This document shows positions 33,963-42,566 of a DNA stretch of 64,000 nt, in pieces. The position numbers and the translations under genes were made by a program. Each line of letters opens with the position of its first letter. Positions within the stretch are counted from its first letter, which is position 1. Origin of the DNA: Bacteroidales bacterium (GTDB taxonomy: Bacteria; Bacteroidota; Bacteroidia; Bacteroidales; UBA932); the NCBI GenBank assembly GCA_017398335.1, contig JAFQGK010000006.1:17565-81564 (forward strand), read 5' to 3'. The notes beneath the pieces were generated by a model that did not search any database, had not been told where the DNA came from, and saw only the letters and a program-made list of their open reading frames with translations.

Positions 33963-35075
33963 ATGAAAAGAATATTAGCAATCTTCTCATTTGCTCTTGC
34001 AGCAGGCTTGTCATTGTCAGCTCAGGAAGAGCAGTTTTCAGCCAAGCTTGAAAAGGATGATATAATGAAAGTCTGCACAGCTGTATCTTCTTGGCAGATA
34101 GATAATTTCGACAAAGTAAAGCACAGACGTAACGGCTGGCATAACGGTGCGCTATATATCGGTATGTTCCATTGGGCGGAGAAGGCTGGTGATGCCAAGA
34201 CTGCCGACTTTCTGATGAAGATAGGAAAGGAGACCAAATGGGCTCCTGCCAACAGGTCCTATCATGCAGATGATATCTGCGTAGGTCAGATGTATATCGA
34301 AATGTACAAGAAGCATAAGGATGAAAAGATGATCCAGCCTTTGAAGGAACGTGCGTTCTATGTGGCAAGTCATCCGTCCGATGCACCTCTTTCTAAAAAG
34401 GATAAGGTAGGCAAGGATACAAGATGGTCCTGGTGTGATGCATTGTTCATGGCTCCTCCTGTATATGCAGCACTTTATACTATGACAAAAGAGGATGTCT
34501 ACAGAGACTATATGATCAGCGAATTCAAGGAATGTACCGATTCTCTATATGACGAATCTGAAGGACTTTACTACCGTGACTGCATGAGGATCGGCGTCAA
34601 GGAATCGAACGGAGCAAAGCAGTTCTGGGGACGTGGAAACGGCTGGGTATTCGGAGGTATTCCATTGATTCTGAATAATCTGCCTGCTGATGACCCGTCA
34701 CGTGAATATTTCATCAATATATATAAGGAAATGGCTGAGGCAGCACTCAGAACTCAGGATAAGGATGGCCATTGGCATGCAAGCCTTCTTGATCCAGGTG
34801 CATATCCATATCCAGAGAACAGTACTTCTGCATTCTTCTGCTACGGACTTGCATGGGGCGTGAATAACGGAATTCTGCAGGGTGCGAAATATAAGAAGGC
34901 TATGAAGAAAGCCTGGGAAGGTCTGATCGAAGCTGTCCACCCTGATGGAAAACTTGGTTTTGTACAGCCCGTAGGAGCTTCTCCGAAGCCTGCCAACTAT
35001 GACTCTACTGAGGTTTATGGAGTGGGAGCATTGTTGCTTGCCGGAACAGAAATTCTGAAGATCCTTGAAAAATAG
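33963..35075 (+). CDS. GH105/GH88-like unsaturated glycuronyl hydrolase
   Basis: A 370-residue secreted hydrolase with signal peptide MKRILAIFSFALAAGLSLSAQ and an (alpha/alpha)6-barrel. Characteristic GH105 (YteR-like) blocks are RNGWHNGALYIG, YHADDICVGQMY, WSWCDALFMAPP, QFWGRGNGWVFGG and STSAFFCYGLAWG. GH105 enzymes remove 4,5-unsaturated galacturonyl or glucuronyl residues left by polysaccharide lyases. It may extend the glycosaminoglycan or pectin repertoire but is 6 kb from the lyase operons and has its own promoter, so its partner pathway is open. The ATG at 33963 fits the signal; an upstream in-frame extension lacks one. Confidence 0.87.
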   Translation: MKRILAIFSFALAAGLSLSAQEEQFSAKLEKDDIMKVCTAVSSWQIDNFDKVKHRRNGWHNGALYIGMFHWAEKAGDAKTADFLMKIGKETKWAPANRSYHADDICVGQMYIEMYKKHKDEKMIQPLKERAFYVASHPSDAPLSKKDKVGKDTRWSWCDALFMAPPVYAALYTMTKEDVYRDYMISEFKECTDSLYDESEGLYYRDCMRIGVKESNGAKQFWGRGNGWVFGGIPLILNNLPADDPSREYFINIYKEMAEAALRTQDKDGHWHASLLDPGAYPYPENSTSAFFCYGLAWGVNNGILQGAKYKKAMKKAWEGLIEAVHPDGKLGFVQPVGASPKPANYDSTEVYGVGALLLAGTEILKILEK

Positions 35076-35098
35076 TGTATCATAAAATCAATGAAATC

Positions 35099-35140
35099 AA
35101 AAATGGCTATTCCTTGAATATCTTGGAATAGCCATTTTTT
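35099..35140. terminator. bidirectional intrinsic terminator
   Basis: AAAAATGGCTATTCC (35099-35113), an 11-nt loop and GGAATAGCCATTTTTT (35125-35140) form a perfect stem ending in a T-run on both strands. It separates the convergent GH105-like gene (end 35075) and fabG (end 35161), so it should stop transcripts from both sides. Confidence 0.93.
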
Positions 35141-35160
35141 TAGCGAAATCTCGCACATAA

Positions 35161-35895
35161 CTACATATATAGACCTCCATTGATGGAAATACATTCGCCG
35201 GTGATGTAACCGGCTTTTTCTGATGCCAGGAAACCGACAAGTTCAGCAATCTCTTCTGCTTCGCCGAACCTGTTGAGCGGAATATCCTTCTTCAGTTCAG
35301 ATTCATTCAGGTCTCCTGTCATGTCTGTCCTGACATATCCAGGTGCAACCGCATTGACGGTGATTCCCTTACGTCCCACTTCGTTTGCGAGAGAGCGCGT
35401 GGCTGAAATCAGCCCTCCTTTGGCAGCAGCATAATTGCATTGTCCTGCGACTCCTTTAAGTCCTGACAGCGAAGCCATATTGATTATACGGCCCTTCCTT
35501 CTGGCCAGCATCTGTTTCAAGACTGGTTTGGTCACATTGAAGAAGCCCCCAAGATGAATGCCGATGACACTGTCCCAATCATCCTCACTCATCTTGAGCA
35601 TCAGATTGTCTCTCCTGACACCTGCATTATTGACAAGGACTTCTATAAAATCTTCCCGATGACTTTCCTGCCACTCGTAAATGGCTGCTGCACAAGCTTC
35701 TCTGTCGGTTACATTGAATTTCAGCAATTCACCATCGCCGCCTGCTGTCCTCACTTCCTCAAGAGTCTTCTGTGCTTCACCTTCGTTTGATAAGTAATTT
35801 ATAATCACCTTAAAACCCATCTCTGACAGTTTCAGGCAGACGGCCTTTCCTATTCCGCGGCTTCCGCCAGTTATTAAAGCATATTTCATAATCAT
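35161..35895 (-). CDS. fabG: 3-ketoacyl-ACP reductase FabG
   Basis: A 244-residue SDR with TGGSRGIGKA (NADPH), NNAGVRRDN, catalytic Ser in SLSG and Tyr-Lys in YAAAKGG, and the C-terminal SINGGLYM. It reduces 3-ketoacyl-ACP. It is the last gene of the five-gene fab operon, directly following the fabZ stop (TAG then ATG). It is unusually similar to the ketoreductase of the polyene cluster (20430-21158), so it may have arisen by duplication and could serve either pathway. Confidence 0.88.
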   Translation of the reverse strand: MIMKYALITGGSRGIGKAVCLKLSEMGFKVIINYLSNEGEAQKTLEEVRTAGGDGELLKFNVTDREACAAAIYEWQESHREDFIEVLVNNAGVRRDNLMLKMSEDDWDSVIGIHLGGFFNVTKPVLKQMLARRKGRIINMASLSGLKGVAGQCNYAAAKGGLISATRSLANEVGRKGITVNAVAPGYVRTDMTGDLNESELKKDIPLNRFGEAEEIAELVGFLASEKAGYITGECISINGGLYM

Positions 35896-36312
35896 CTAAA
35901 TTAAAGCAAAGGAAAGCTCGCCTTTGCAGCATAATACTCCTTCCACCATAAGAGAGGCTTCGCAGTAGAAAATCGGTCCTCTTCTGTTTATTAGTCTTGC
36001 AGTCACCTCGCAAAGATCTCCAGGTCTTACGACCTGTTTGAACCGGACTTTGTCAATTCCTGTGTAAAGGGTCTTCTTTCCTTTGATTTCATCCTTTACA
36101 AGTAGAGCACAGCTCTGTGCCATTATTTCGCACTGAATCACTCCCGGTACTATCGGATTGCCGGGAAAATGTCCACTGCAGAAAAATTCATCTTCCTTGA
36201 TCCTGTATCTTGCGTGGCACGTATCTTCTGCATCTATTTCAATTTCATCTACGAGCAGCATCGGTTCACGATGCGGCAGAAATTCCTTCAATTCGTCTCT
36301 ATTCATAACCAT
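35896..36312 (-). CDS. fabZ: 3-hydroxyacyl-ACP dehydratase FabZ
   Basis: A 138-residue hotdog dehydratase with LPHREPMLLVDEI at about 12-24 and SGHFPGNPIVPGVIQCEIMAQ, which keeps the catalytic His and Glu. Of the three hotdog dehydratases in the window this is the one with the full classical FabZ signature. ATG 36310-36312 overlaps the fabF stop by 14 nt; ATG 36304-36306 would remove two residues. It works between FabG and FabK in fatty-acid elongation. Confidence 0.88.
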   Translation of the reverse strand: MVMNRDELKEFLPHREPMLLVDEIEIDAEDTCHARYRIKEDEFFCSGHFPGNPIVPGVIQCEIMAQSCALLVKDEIKGKKTLYTGIDKVRFKQVVRPGDLCEVTARLINRRGPIFYCEASLMVEGVLCCKGELSFALI

Positions 36313-37555
36313 TAAATTTCTTGAACACTATGCAGCCGTTATGCCCCCCGAATCCCAAGGAATCGGAAGCCGCCATTGTGAGATCGGCATCGACGGCCTT
36401 GCATGGTGTATAGTTCAGATCACATTCAGGATCTGTTTCGTCCAGATTGGCGGTAGGCGGAACCTTTCCGTTTTTTAAGGCGAGTACAGAAACGATAGCT
36501 TCCGTAGCACCCGCAGCACCAAGCATATGGCCTGTAGATCCCTTAGTCGAACTAATGTGCGCCTTGTATGCATCTTCACCCAATGCCAGCTTGAATGCCT
36601 TGGTCTCGGACGTATCATTCAAGGCTGTTCCTGTTCCGTGGGCATTTATATACAATACGTCATCTGATGTGTATCCGGCTTCATTAAGAGCCATGCTGAT
36701 TGCAGCAGCCTGAGTCTTGCCGTCAGGTCTGGGTGCCGTCACGTGGTGTGCATCACATGTGTTTCCGTATCCGCTTATCTCGGCCAGAATTACGGCTCCG
36801 CGCGCCTTGGCGTGTTCATATTCCTCAAGTACAAGCATACCAGCTCCTTCAGACATCACAAAACCACCTCGGTTCTTATTGAAGGGAAGCGATGCATACT
36901 TGGGATTTTCAGCCCTTGATAGTGCCTTGGCATTTGCAAAACCAGCAATCGCGATCGGTATGACCGCTGCTTCGGCACCTCCGGTTATTATGGCATCTGC
37001 GTGTCCGTATTTGATAGCTCTGAAAGCCTCTCCGATGGCATGTGTGGATGTTGCGCATGCTGTCACAACCGGAAGACATGGTCCGCATGCATTGTTTCTT
37101 ATTGCGATGTTTCCGGCTGCAATATTGGCTATCATTGTAGGAATGAACAGTGGGGATACCCACTTTGGACCATCCTTGAGCAATTTTTCTGTCTCACGAA
37201 CCATAGTGCTGAATCCGCCGATTCCGGATCCGACATAGACTCCCAGTCTGAACGGATCTATGTTTCCGGATTCTGATGAATCAAGACCGGATTCCTTCAT
37301 GGCCTGCCAGGCTGCTGCTACAGCATATACAGTATATGAGTCCTGCTTTCTTGCAAAACCGGCTTCTATTCCGTAATCACTTGGATTGAAATCCTTTACC
37401 TCGCCGGCAATCTTTACCGGAAGGTCGTCAGTCGGAATCGACTTTATGAAATCGATTCCGCATTTACCATCCGAAATATTCCTCCAGAAGGTTCCGATAT
37501 CATTTCCGACCGGACTTATGATACCGGTTCCTGTTACAACTACTCTTCTTCCCAT
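36299..37555 (-). CDS. fabF: 3-ketoacyl-ACP synthase II FabF
   Basis: A 418-residue FabF. Cys167 is in TACATS, His306 in NAHGTGT, Lys338 and His343 in TKGSTGHM, and SLGFGGHN is at the end. Length and motifs are those of the elongating ketosynthase of type II fatty-acid synthesis. The frame extends to a TTG at 37565, but ATG 37553-37555, 1 nt after the fabK stop, is preferred. Overlap with fabZ by 14 nt indicates translational coupling. Confidence 0.9.
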   Translation of the reverse strand: MGRRVVVTGTGIISPVGNDIGTFWRNISDGKCGIDFIKSIPTDDLPVKIAGEVKDFNPSDYGIEAGFARKQDSYTVYAVAAAWQAMKESGLDSSESGNIDPFRLGVYVGSGIGGFSTMVRETEKLLKDGPKWVSPLFIPTMIANIAAGNIAIRNNACGPCLPVVTACATSTHAIGEAFRAIKYGHADAIITGGAEAAVIPIAIAGFANAKALSRAENPKYASLPFNKNRGGFVMSEGAGMLVLEEYEHAKARGAVILAEISGYGNTCDAHHVTAPRPDGKTQAAAISMALNEAGYTSDDVLYINAHGTGTALNDTSETKAFKLALGEDAYKAHISSTKGSTGHMLGAAGATEAIVSVLALKNGKVPPTANLDETDPECDLNYTPCKAVDADLTMAASDSLGFGGHNGCIVFKKFNGYE

Positions 37556-37556
37556 A

Positions 37557-38504
37557 TCATTTAACAATTCTTGCCGACACTTCGGAAATAACCTTTTCAG
37601 CTCCTAGTATCAGATCCTCTACGATATCCTTTCCAGGTTCGATTCTCTTGACCATTCCTGCACATTCACCAGCCATATAGCTTCCGTTTCTGTCTCCTTC
37701 CTGGACAGCCTTTCTCAGAGCGCCGCTGCCGAATGCCAGTATATCTTCCTGATTTACAGATGGATCCGATTCCATTCTTGCAAAAGTCTTAGAAAACGGT
37801 GTCTTGAGTGACCTGACAGGATGTCCCAATGACTTGCCTGTCACTATGGTTGAGATGTCGGTAGCCTTCAGAATCTTCTCCTTGTACTCAGGATGAGCAC
37901 TGCATTCTTCAGCGGAAAGGAAACGTGTTCCAACCTGTATCGCATCTGCTCCCAGCATGAAAGCTGCTGCTGCTCCACGTCCGTCACAAATGCCTCCAGC
38001 TGCGATGACCGGTATTTCAAGAGCATCCACCACCTGAGGTACAAGCGGCATAGTATGCAACTCACCTACATGTCCTCCTGATTCAGCACCTTCTGCAACG
38101 ACTGCATCAGCACCTGCTGCCTGCATCTTCAATGCAAGCGCGACCGATGCAACTACCGGAATCACCTTGATGCCGGCCTCTTTCCACATCTGCATGTACT
38201 GTGCGGGCGATCCGGCACCGGTTGTGAGTATCTTCACTCCTTCTTCGACCACCATTTGTGCAATTTCAGCAGCATTAGGGGCCTGAAGCATAATGTTGAC
38301 ACCGAACGGTTTGTCAGTCATCTCCCTGCATTTCCTGATTTCAGTTCTGACGGCTTCCGTACCGGCATTGATGGATGAAATCAGACCAAGTCCACCAGCA
38401 TTTGAAACAGCAGCCGCCAGTGATGCGTCAGCAACCCAGGCCATTCCGCCTTGAAATACCGGATATCTTATTCCGAGCATTTCACAGATTCTACTCTTTA
38501 TCAT
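37557..38504 (-). CDS. fabK: FabK-type flavin enoyl-ACP reductase
   Basis: A 315-residue FMN-binding TIM-barrel protein with PVFQGGMAWVAD near the start, VVAEGAESGGHVGELHTM and the phosphate-binding IAAGGICDGRG and GADAIQVGTRF. These are hallmarks of FabK/nitronate monooxygenase-like enzymes. The context of fabH, fabF, fabZ and fabG makes enoyl-ACP reductase much more likely than nitronate monooxygenase. FabK replaces FabI in some bacteria and is insensitive to triclosan. Start ATG 38502-38504; the upstream in-frame ATG would overlap fabH. Confidence 0.85.
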   Translation of the reverse strand: MIKSRICEMLGIRYPVFQGGMAWVADASLAAAVSNAGGLGLISSINAGTEAVRTEIRKCREMTDKPFGVNIMLQAPNAAEIAQMVVEEGVKILTTGAGSPAQYMQMWKEAGIKVIPVVASVALALKMQAAGADAVVAEGAESGGHVGELHTMPLVPQVVDALEIPVIAAGGICDGRGAAAAFMLGADAIQVGTRFLSAEECSAHPEYKEKILKATDISTIVTGKSLGHPVRSLKTPFSKTFARMESDPSVNQEDILAFGSGALRKAVQEGDRNGSYMAGECAGMVKRIEPGKDIVEDLILGAEKVISEVSARIVK

Positions 38505-38521
38505 AATCACGATTAATTTGT

Positions 38522-39469
38522 TTACCATTCAAACAGTACGGCGCCAGACACAAATCCGGCTCCGAATGCACTCATCACCATCAGGTCGCCCGGTTTAAGC
38601 AATCCCTTTCTGTTGCATTCGTCCAGAAGGATAGGGCAGCATGAACTTGAAGAATTGCCATGATCCTCTATGTTGACGGGGAATTTTTCTTTCGGCTGCT
38701 CCAGATATTCCTGTATGGCATTGATGATTCTGATATTGGCCTGATGAAGCAGGTAATGATCTATGTCTTCTGCCGACAGACCGGCTTCCTTCAATGTTCT
38801 GGAAATATCCTTGCTCGCAGCTTTGACTGCAAATTTGAAAACTTCCTGCCCCTTCATCTGCAGAGGCATGTCGACCTCTTCCTTATTTATATATGGGGTA
38901 GGGTGCAGAGGACGGTATTGCCATAGCTTGTCAGTAGCACTGGACGCAGAGAGCTTTATGCTTCTGATCTTGTCACCGGGAGTCAGTACTGCTGCACCGG
39001 CACCATCACCGAACAGCACGCAGGTCCTTCTGTCGGACCAGTCGGTCATTCTTGTAGGTTCCTCAGCGCATACGATAAGAACGTTATTCACCCTTCCTGA
39101 CTTATAGAAGGATTCAGCAATTTCCAATGCATGTATGAAGCCCGCGCAAGCGCAGTTGATGTCAATGCAAGGGCAGGTCGCCCCTATACCTCCTTGTATT
39201 ATGCAGCTCAGCTGTGGCGTTACATATTCATTAACGACATTAGAACATATGATGAAGTCAAGATCTTCTGCTTCAAGACCGGCATTCTCCAAAGCTTTTT
39301 CTGCCGCTTCGATGGCAAGGTCTTCAAGACGCTCGTCTGAAATGACGTGACGGCTGTGCACTCCGGTCCTTGTTCTGATCCATTCGTCACTCGTGTCGAG
39401 AAACTCTGCCAGCATCTCATTGGTCACAATCTTTTTAGGGATTGCACTTCCTGTTCCTGAAATTTTCAT
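38522..39469 (-). CDS. fabH: 3-ketoacyl-ACP synthase III FabH
   Basis: A 315-residue initiating condensing enzyme with Cys108 (NCACAGF), His242 (LHQANIR) and Asn272 (HGNSSS), plus TRTGVHSRH near the start and GAGFVSGAVLFEW at the end. It condenses acetyl- or branched acyl-CoA with malonyl-ACP. It is the first gene of the fab operon and has a promoter candidate at 39516-39545. No ACP or fabD gene is in this operon. Confidence 0.92.
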   Translation of the reverse strand: MKISGTGSAIPKKIVTNEMLAEFLDTSDEWIRTRTGVHSRHVISDERLEDLAIEAAEKALENAGLEAEDLDFIICSNVVNEYVTPQLSCIIQGGIGATCPCIDINCACAGFIHALEIAESFYKSGRVNNVLIVCAEEPTRMTDWSDRRTCVLFGDGAGAAVLTPGDKIRSIKLSASSATDKLWQYRPLHPTPYINKEEVDMPLQMKGQEVFKFAVKAASKDISRTLKEAGLSAEDIDHYLLHQANIRIINAIQEYLEQPKEKFPVNIEDHGNSSSSCCPILLDECNRKGLLKPGDLMVMSAFGAGFVSGAVLFEW

Positions 39470-39515
39470 CTTAATTCATTTAATTCAGCCATGTGATCAG
39501 GCTGTTGTGCGATGG

Positions 39516-39545
39516 CAAAAGTATACACATCGTATTTCCTGTCAA
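39516..39545 (-). promoter_or_regulatory. predicted promoter of the fab operon
   Basis: Minus strand: -7 element TACTTTTG (39523-39516) and an upstream ATTG at about 39543-39546, spaced 19 nt, fitting the Bacteroidota pattern TTTG-N19-21-TAnnTTTG. The -7 lies 47 nt before the fabH start codon. Confidence 0.55.
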
Positions 39546-39639
39546 TATTTTTGTGGTTAAAAGGGCTGATTGAGTGGTATCAGGTGAAAGAGGTGTGGCA
39601 GATTTTTAATATAAGTGGTGATTTTTTTATAATTCTTTG

Positions 39640-39647
39640 TAAGTTTG
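39640..39647 (+). promoter_or_regulatory. predicted -7 element for the isochorismatase-family gene
   Basis: TAAGTTTG matches TAnnTTTG and lies 27 nt before the ATG at 39675. No clear -33 TTTG was seen. It is back-to-back with the fabH promoter in a 205-nt intergenic region; nothing else recognisable lies there. Confidence 0.45.
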
Positions 39648-39674
39648 CAGTGTGTTAATTTAATTATAAATGCT

Positions 39675-40223
39675 ATGAAACTTGACAAACCAGCGATCCT
39701 TGTCGTTGATATGCTCAACGACTTCGTTACAGGAGCACTTACTTGCGAACGCGGTAGGGCAATCGTTCCGGCAACTGCAGCTCTTCTTGATGCAGCACGT
39801 GCAGCAGGAGTTCCCGTAATTTTCTGTAATGATGCGCATCGTCCCGGAATCGACAGAGAACTTGAGATTTGGGGAGACCATGCGATTGTAGGTACAGAAG
39901 GTGCAGAAGTGATTCCAGAACTGAATCTCTGCGAAAAGGACTATGTTGTTCCTAAGCGCAGGTACAGCGGTTTCTTCCAGACTGATCTGGATATTCTGCT
40001 CAAGGAACTAGGTGTCAAGACAGTTGTTATGACAGGACTTCACGCACATATGTGCGTTCGCCATACATCTGCCGACGCTTTCTGCCTTGGTTATGATGTC
40101 GTAGTCGCAAAGGAAGCGACTGACTCGTTTACAGAAGAAGACTATCTCAATGGTCTCGCTTATCTGAAGACCTGCTATGGTGCAGATGCCTATAGCAATG
40201 AGGAACTTATCGCAGCATTCTGA
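39675..40223 (+). CDS. isochorismatase-like hydrolase (nicotinamidase type)
   Basis: A 182-residue cysteine hydrolase with the catalytic Asp in ILVVDMLNDF, Lys in VVPKRRYSGF and the nucleophilic Cys in GLHAHMCVRHTS, the classic D-K-C triad. The family covers nicotinamidases, isochorismatases and N-carbamoyl hydrolases; no metal-binding DxHxxxH motif is obvious, so a nicotinamidase role is uncertain. It is a single gene with its own promoter and terminator. ATG at 39675-39677 was chosen because the upstream extension precedes the -7 element. Confidence 0.83.
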   Translation: MKLDKPAILVVDMLNDFVTGALTCERGRAIVPATAALLDAARAAGVPVIFCNDAHRPGIDRELEIWGDHAIVGTEGAEVIPELNLCEKDYVVPKRRYSGFFQTDLDILLKELGVKTVVMTGLHAHMCVRHTSADAFCLGYDVVVAKEATDSFTEEDYLNGLAYLKTCYGADAYSNEELIAAF

Positions 40224-40249
40224 TAGACTTGCTGTCATTACCGTAGACA

Positions 40250-40287
40250 AAAGAAGGAGACAAGCAATATTACTTGTCTCCTTCTTT
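40250..40287. terminator. bidirectional intrinsic terminator
   Basis: AAAGAAGGAGACAAG (40250-40264), an 8-nt loop and CTTGTCTCCTTCTTT (40273-40287) form a perfect 15-bp stem with A- and T-rich ends. It separates the convergent isochorismatase-like gene and the last gene of the leftward glycosaminoglycan operon. Confidence 0.92.
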
Positions 40288-40307
40288 CGTCTTATCTGCT
40301 TGTAAGT

Positions 40308-42551
40308 CTATCTCTGTGCACCGTAAGCTGCATATTCTGTTGCAGGCGTGAATATGCCGTTTGTAATATCCACAGTCAGTGGATCGTTCTCTGTCTTTTC
40401 AACTACATTTACAGTAGGGATGAACTTTGAGTTACTATGGGCAATTGTCCATTTTCCGGTAAGTCCGTATGCGATATTGTCAGTTGTATCGAATACTGTA
40501 CCGTCCTGTGCCTCACTATAGATGATCATGCAGTATGAAGCAATTGTAGTTGTCGGATCAGCCCAGAAGATATTCTTGTTCATCTTCATGGATTTCACCT
40601 GATAGAATTTGAAGTATCCGTTGTTGCTAGGAAGATTGTAGATTGTGTTGTTGCAGATGCTTACCTCCACTTCCCATGGTGTGCCGCTCTGAGCTATATT
40701 CTGGTCGTAGTTGAATATCTGTACCTGATGAGCGGTGTCATCGCTGTAGACAATGTTGTTGTCGAAAATTATCTTCTTATAGGTGTGAAGGACCGAAGAT
40801 TTGTAGAAGTTGAAAAGCTGGAACTTTGCCTGAGCACCTGCCGCTACATGGAACGAAGAGTTTGTAACGACAAATTCCTTGAAGCCGTATGTGGCTACAT
40901 TTGCATAAAGTATCGGTTTGGTTATATTCTTTACTGTTACATTGTTCAGATACACTCCGCTGAAGTCTGCTGTTGAATTAGCATTGTTCATGAAATAACC
41001 TACAGCTATTCCATTGCCGTCAAGAATCACATTATCAAGTGCGAATGTACCATTCATCAGCTTGATGTTTGAATTCCACTCGATGGTAACAGGTTTGTCT
41101 GTATAGCGGCTGACGATTGCAATATTGCCCTTGATTTCTGCAACTGACGTCAATGCTAATGTGTTTTCACCTTCAGCCTCGAGGAATACGACAGCTGTCT
41201 CCTTCTGGTGGAATGTATTCTTGAATGTTGCATCAGTCTTGCTTGCAGCAGCTTTAAGAATAGGATCTCCATTCGCTGCCTTGCTGAATTTCTTACCTGC
41301 AATCTCAATTTCCTTACCATCAAGATATGCCTGATAGAGGTCATTGATTACAACGACAACTTCAATAGTAGTATTCACTGCCGAAGCAACATTACCCTGG
41401 ATCGAACCGTTGACAGGAAGCACATAAAGAACGTATGCAGTACCTGATTCCAGACCTTCCAATGTAAGGCTTGTACCAGTGCCTTCTGTTCCTTCTGCAG
41501 CTATTTTGGCAGCATCCGGTGCGGCATCTGCCTCTTTCTGATGGATGTATTTCCACGATGTAGCATCTGCAGTAGCGATGTTGTATGTAAGTGATGTCTC
41601 GGTAGCCTCACCTGCTGTTACATTAGCTATAGGATTTATCACTACAGGCGCATCAGTAAGCTGTACCTGAATCTTTGAAATTGCAGCATAATTCTGTTCG
41701 GAGAATGCAAGGATGGTTACATCGGATCCGCTGTCAGCAATTGTAGACTTGGCTGGAACCGGAGCAGTAACCGTAAGGACAGCCTTGTTGTCTGCCGCTT
41801 CTGAGAGGGTTGCTTTCCATCCGGATGGAGCTGTGACCATTGTGTTCTTCACGCCCTTGAGTGTGACATTGAATGGTTTTGTCTCTCCTGGAGCAAACAT
41901 CTGAAGGCCACTTGTCTCGATTGCGCAAAGGAAGTCAGTGAGAACAGGAACAGTAATCTTCTCTCCGCTTCTAAGTACGATTTCAAGGTTTCCATCAACG
42001 ACCTTTACATCCTCGAAATACGGATCCTTTGCTTCGCCTTCGGGAAGTGCGCTTACCGGATTTCCATCCGCTCCCTTGACCTGTGCATAAGTCTGGCCAT
42101 TATCGTAGCTGACAGTCCAGAAGCCGTTTGCATCGACACCGAACATAGGGGTCTTGCCATCTGTTCCTACTGCCTTTACTTTGTTGCCGTCGAGAAGAAT
42201 ATAAGTCGCACCTGTACCATAGTCAACCATCCAGTAACCGTCCTTGTCAACGGACATTACAGGTGGATTGCCTACTCCCACACTTCCTTGGGTAAGTGTC
42301 AATGTCTCGCCGTTAGTAAGGACGATTGTCCAGACACCATCCTTTTCTGTAGCTGAGTTGACAGTTCCTCCATTTGCCAGTTTCTGAAGAGCTTCAATGT
42401 TGGCATTGAGGTTTGGAATCAAAGTTTCCAATGCTGTAACCCTTCCTTCGAGTGAGTCTACTCTGTCTTCGAGATCACTCAGGTCCGTACATGCTGCAGC
42501 TATTCCGAAAGTGAATGCTGCCGCTGCAATTATTCTGATTATCTTATTCAT
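40308..42551 (-). CDS. surface lipoprotein with DUF4988-type stalk, fibronectin-like region and beta-helix
   Basis: A 747-residue lipoprotein with the lipobox AAAC (Cys21). Residues 22-60 form a heptad-like coiled coil (LEDRVDSLEGRVTALE). Two repeats of a D-x-D/N-G-x-W-x-V-x-x-D-x-G-x-x-Y type follow, typical of DUF4988 proteins, with Ig/fibronectin-like parts at about 205-405. The C-terminal half has Asn-rich right-handed beta-helix features (ILDGNGIAVGYF, NNTIYNLP). It could be a glycan-binding protein or a lyase; no catalytic residues are clear. It is the last gene of the leftward operon, 15 nt after the related beta-helix protein. Confidence 0.75.
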   Translation of the reverse strand: MNKIIRIIAAAAFTFGIAAACTDLSDLEDRVDSLEGRVTALETLIPNLNANIEALQKLANGGTVNSATEKDGVWTIVLTNGETLTLTQGSVGVGNPPVMSVDKDGYWMVDYGTGATYILLDGNKVKAVGTDGKTPMFGVDANGFWTVSYDNGQTYAQVKGADGNPVSALPEGEAKDPYFEDVKVVDGNLEIVLRSGEKITVPVLTDFLCAIETSGLQMFAPGETKPFNVTLKGVKNTMVTAPSGWKATLSEAADNKAVLTVTAPVPAKSTIADSGSDVTILAFSEQNYAAISKIQVQLTDAPVVINPIANVTAGEATETSLTYNIATADATSWKYIHQKEADAAPDAAKIAAEGTEGTGTSLTLEGLESGTAYVLYVLPVNGSIQGNVASAVNTTIEVVVVINDLYQAYLDGKEIEIAGKKFSKAANGDPILKAAASKTDATFKNTFHQKETAVVFLEAEGENTLALTSVAEIKGNIAIVSRYTDKPVTIEWNSNIKLMNGTFALDNVILDGNGIAVGYFMNNANSTADFSGVYLNNVTVKNITKPILYANVATYGFKEFVVTNSSFHVAAGAQAKFQLFNFYKSSVLHTYKKIIFDNNIVYSDDTAHQVQIFNYDQNIAQSGTPWEVEVSICNNTIYNLPSNNGYFKFYQVKSMKMNKNIFWADPTTTIASYCMIIYSEAQDGTVFDTTDNIAYGLTGKWTIAHSNSKFIPTVNVVEKTENDPLTVDITNGIFTPATEYAAYGAQR

Positions 42552-42566
42552 ATATTTATATATTTT

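Noticed and set aside
33963-35075. Placing the GH105-like gene in the glycosaminoglycan locus
   Set aside because: It has its own promoter and a strong terminator and lies more than 5 kb from that locus, with unrelated fab genes between.
37557-38504. Nitronate monooxygenase for the FMN TIM-barrel protein
   Set aside because: The fold is shared, but the position between fabH and fabF strongly favours enoyl-ACP reductase FabK.
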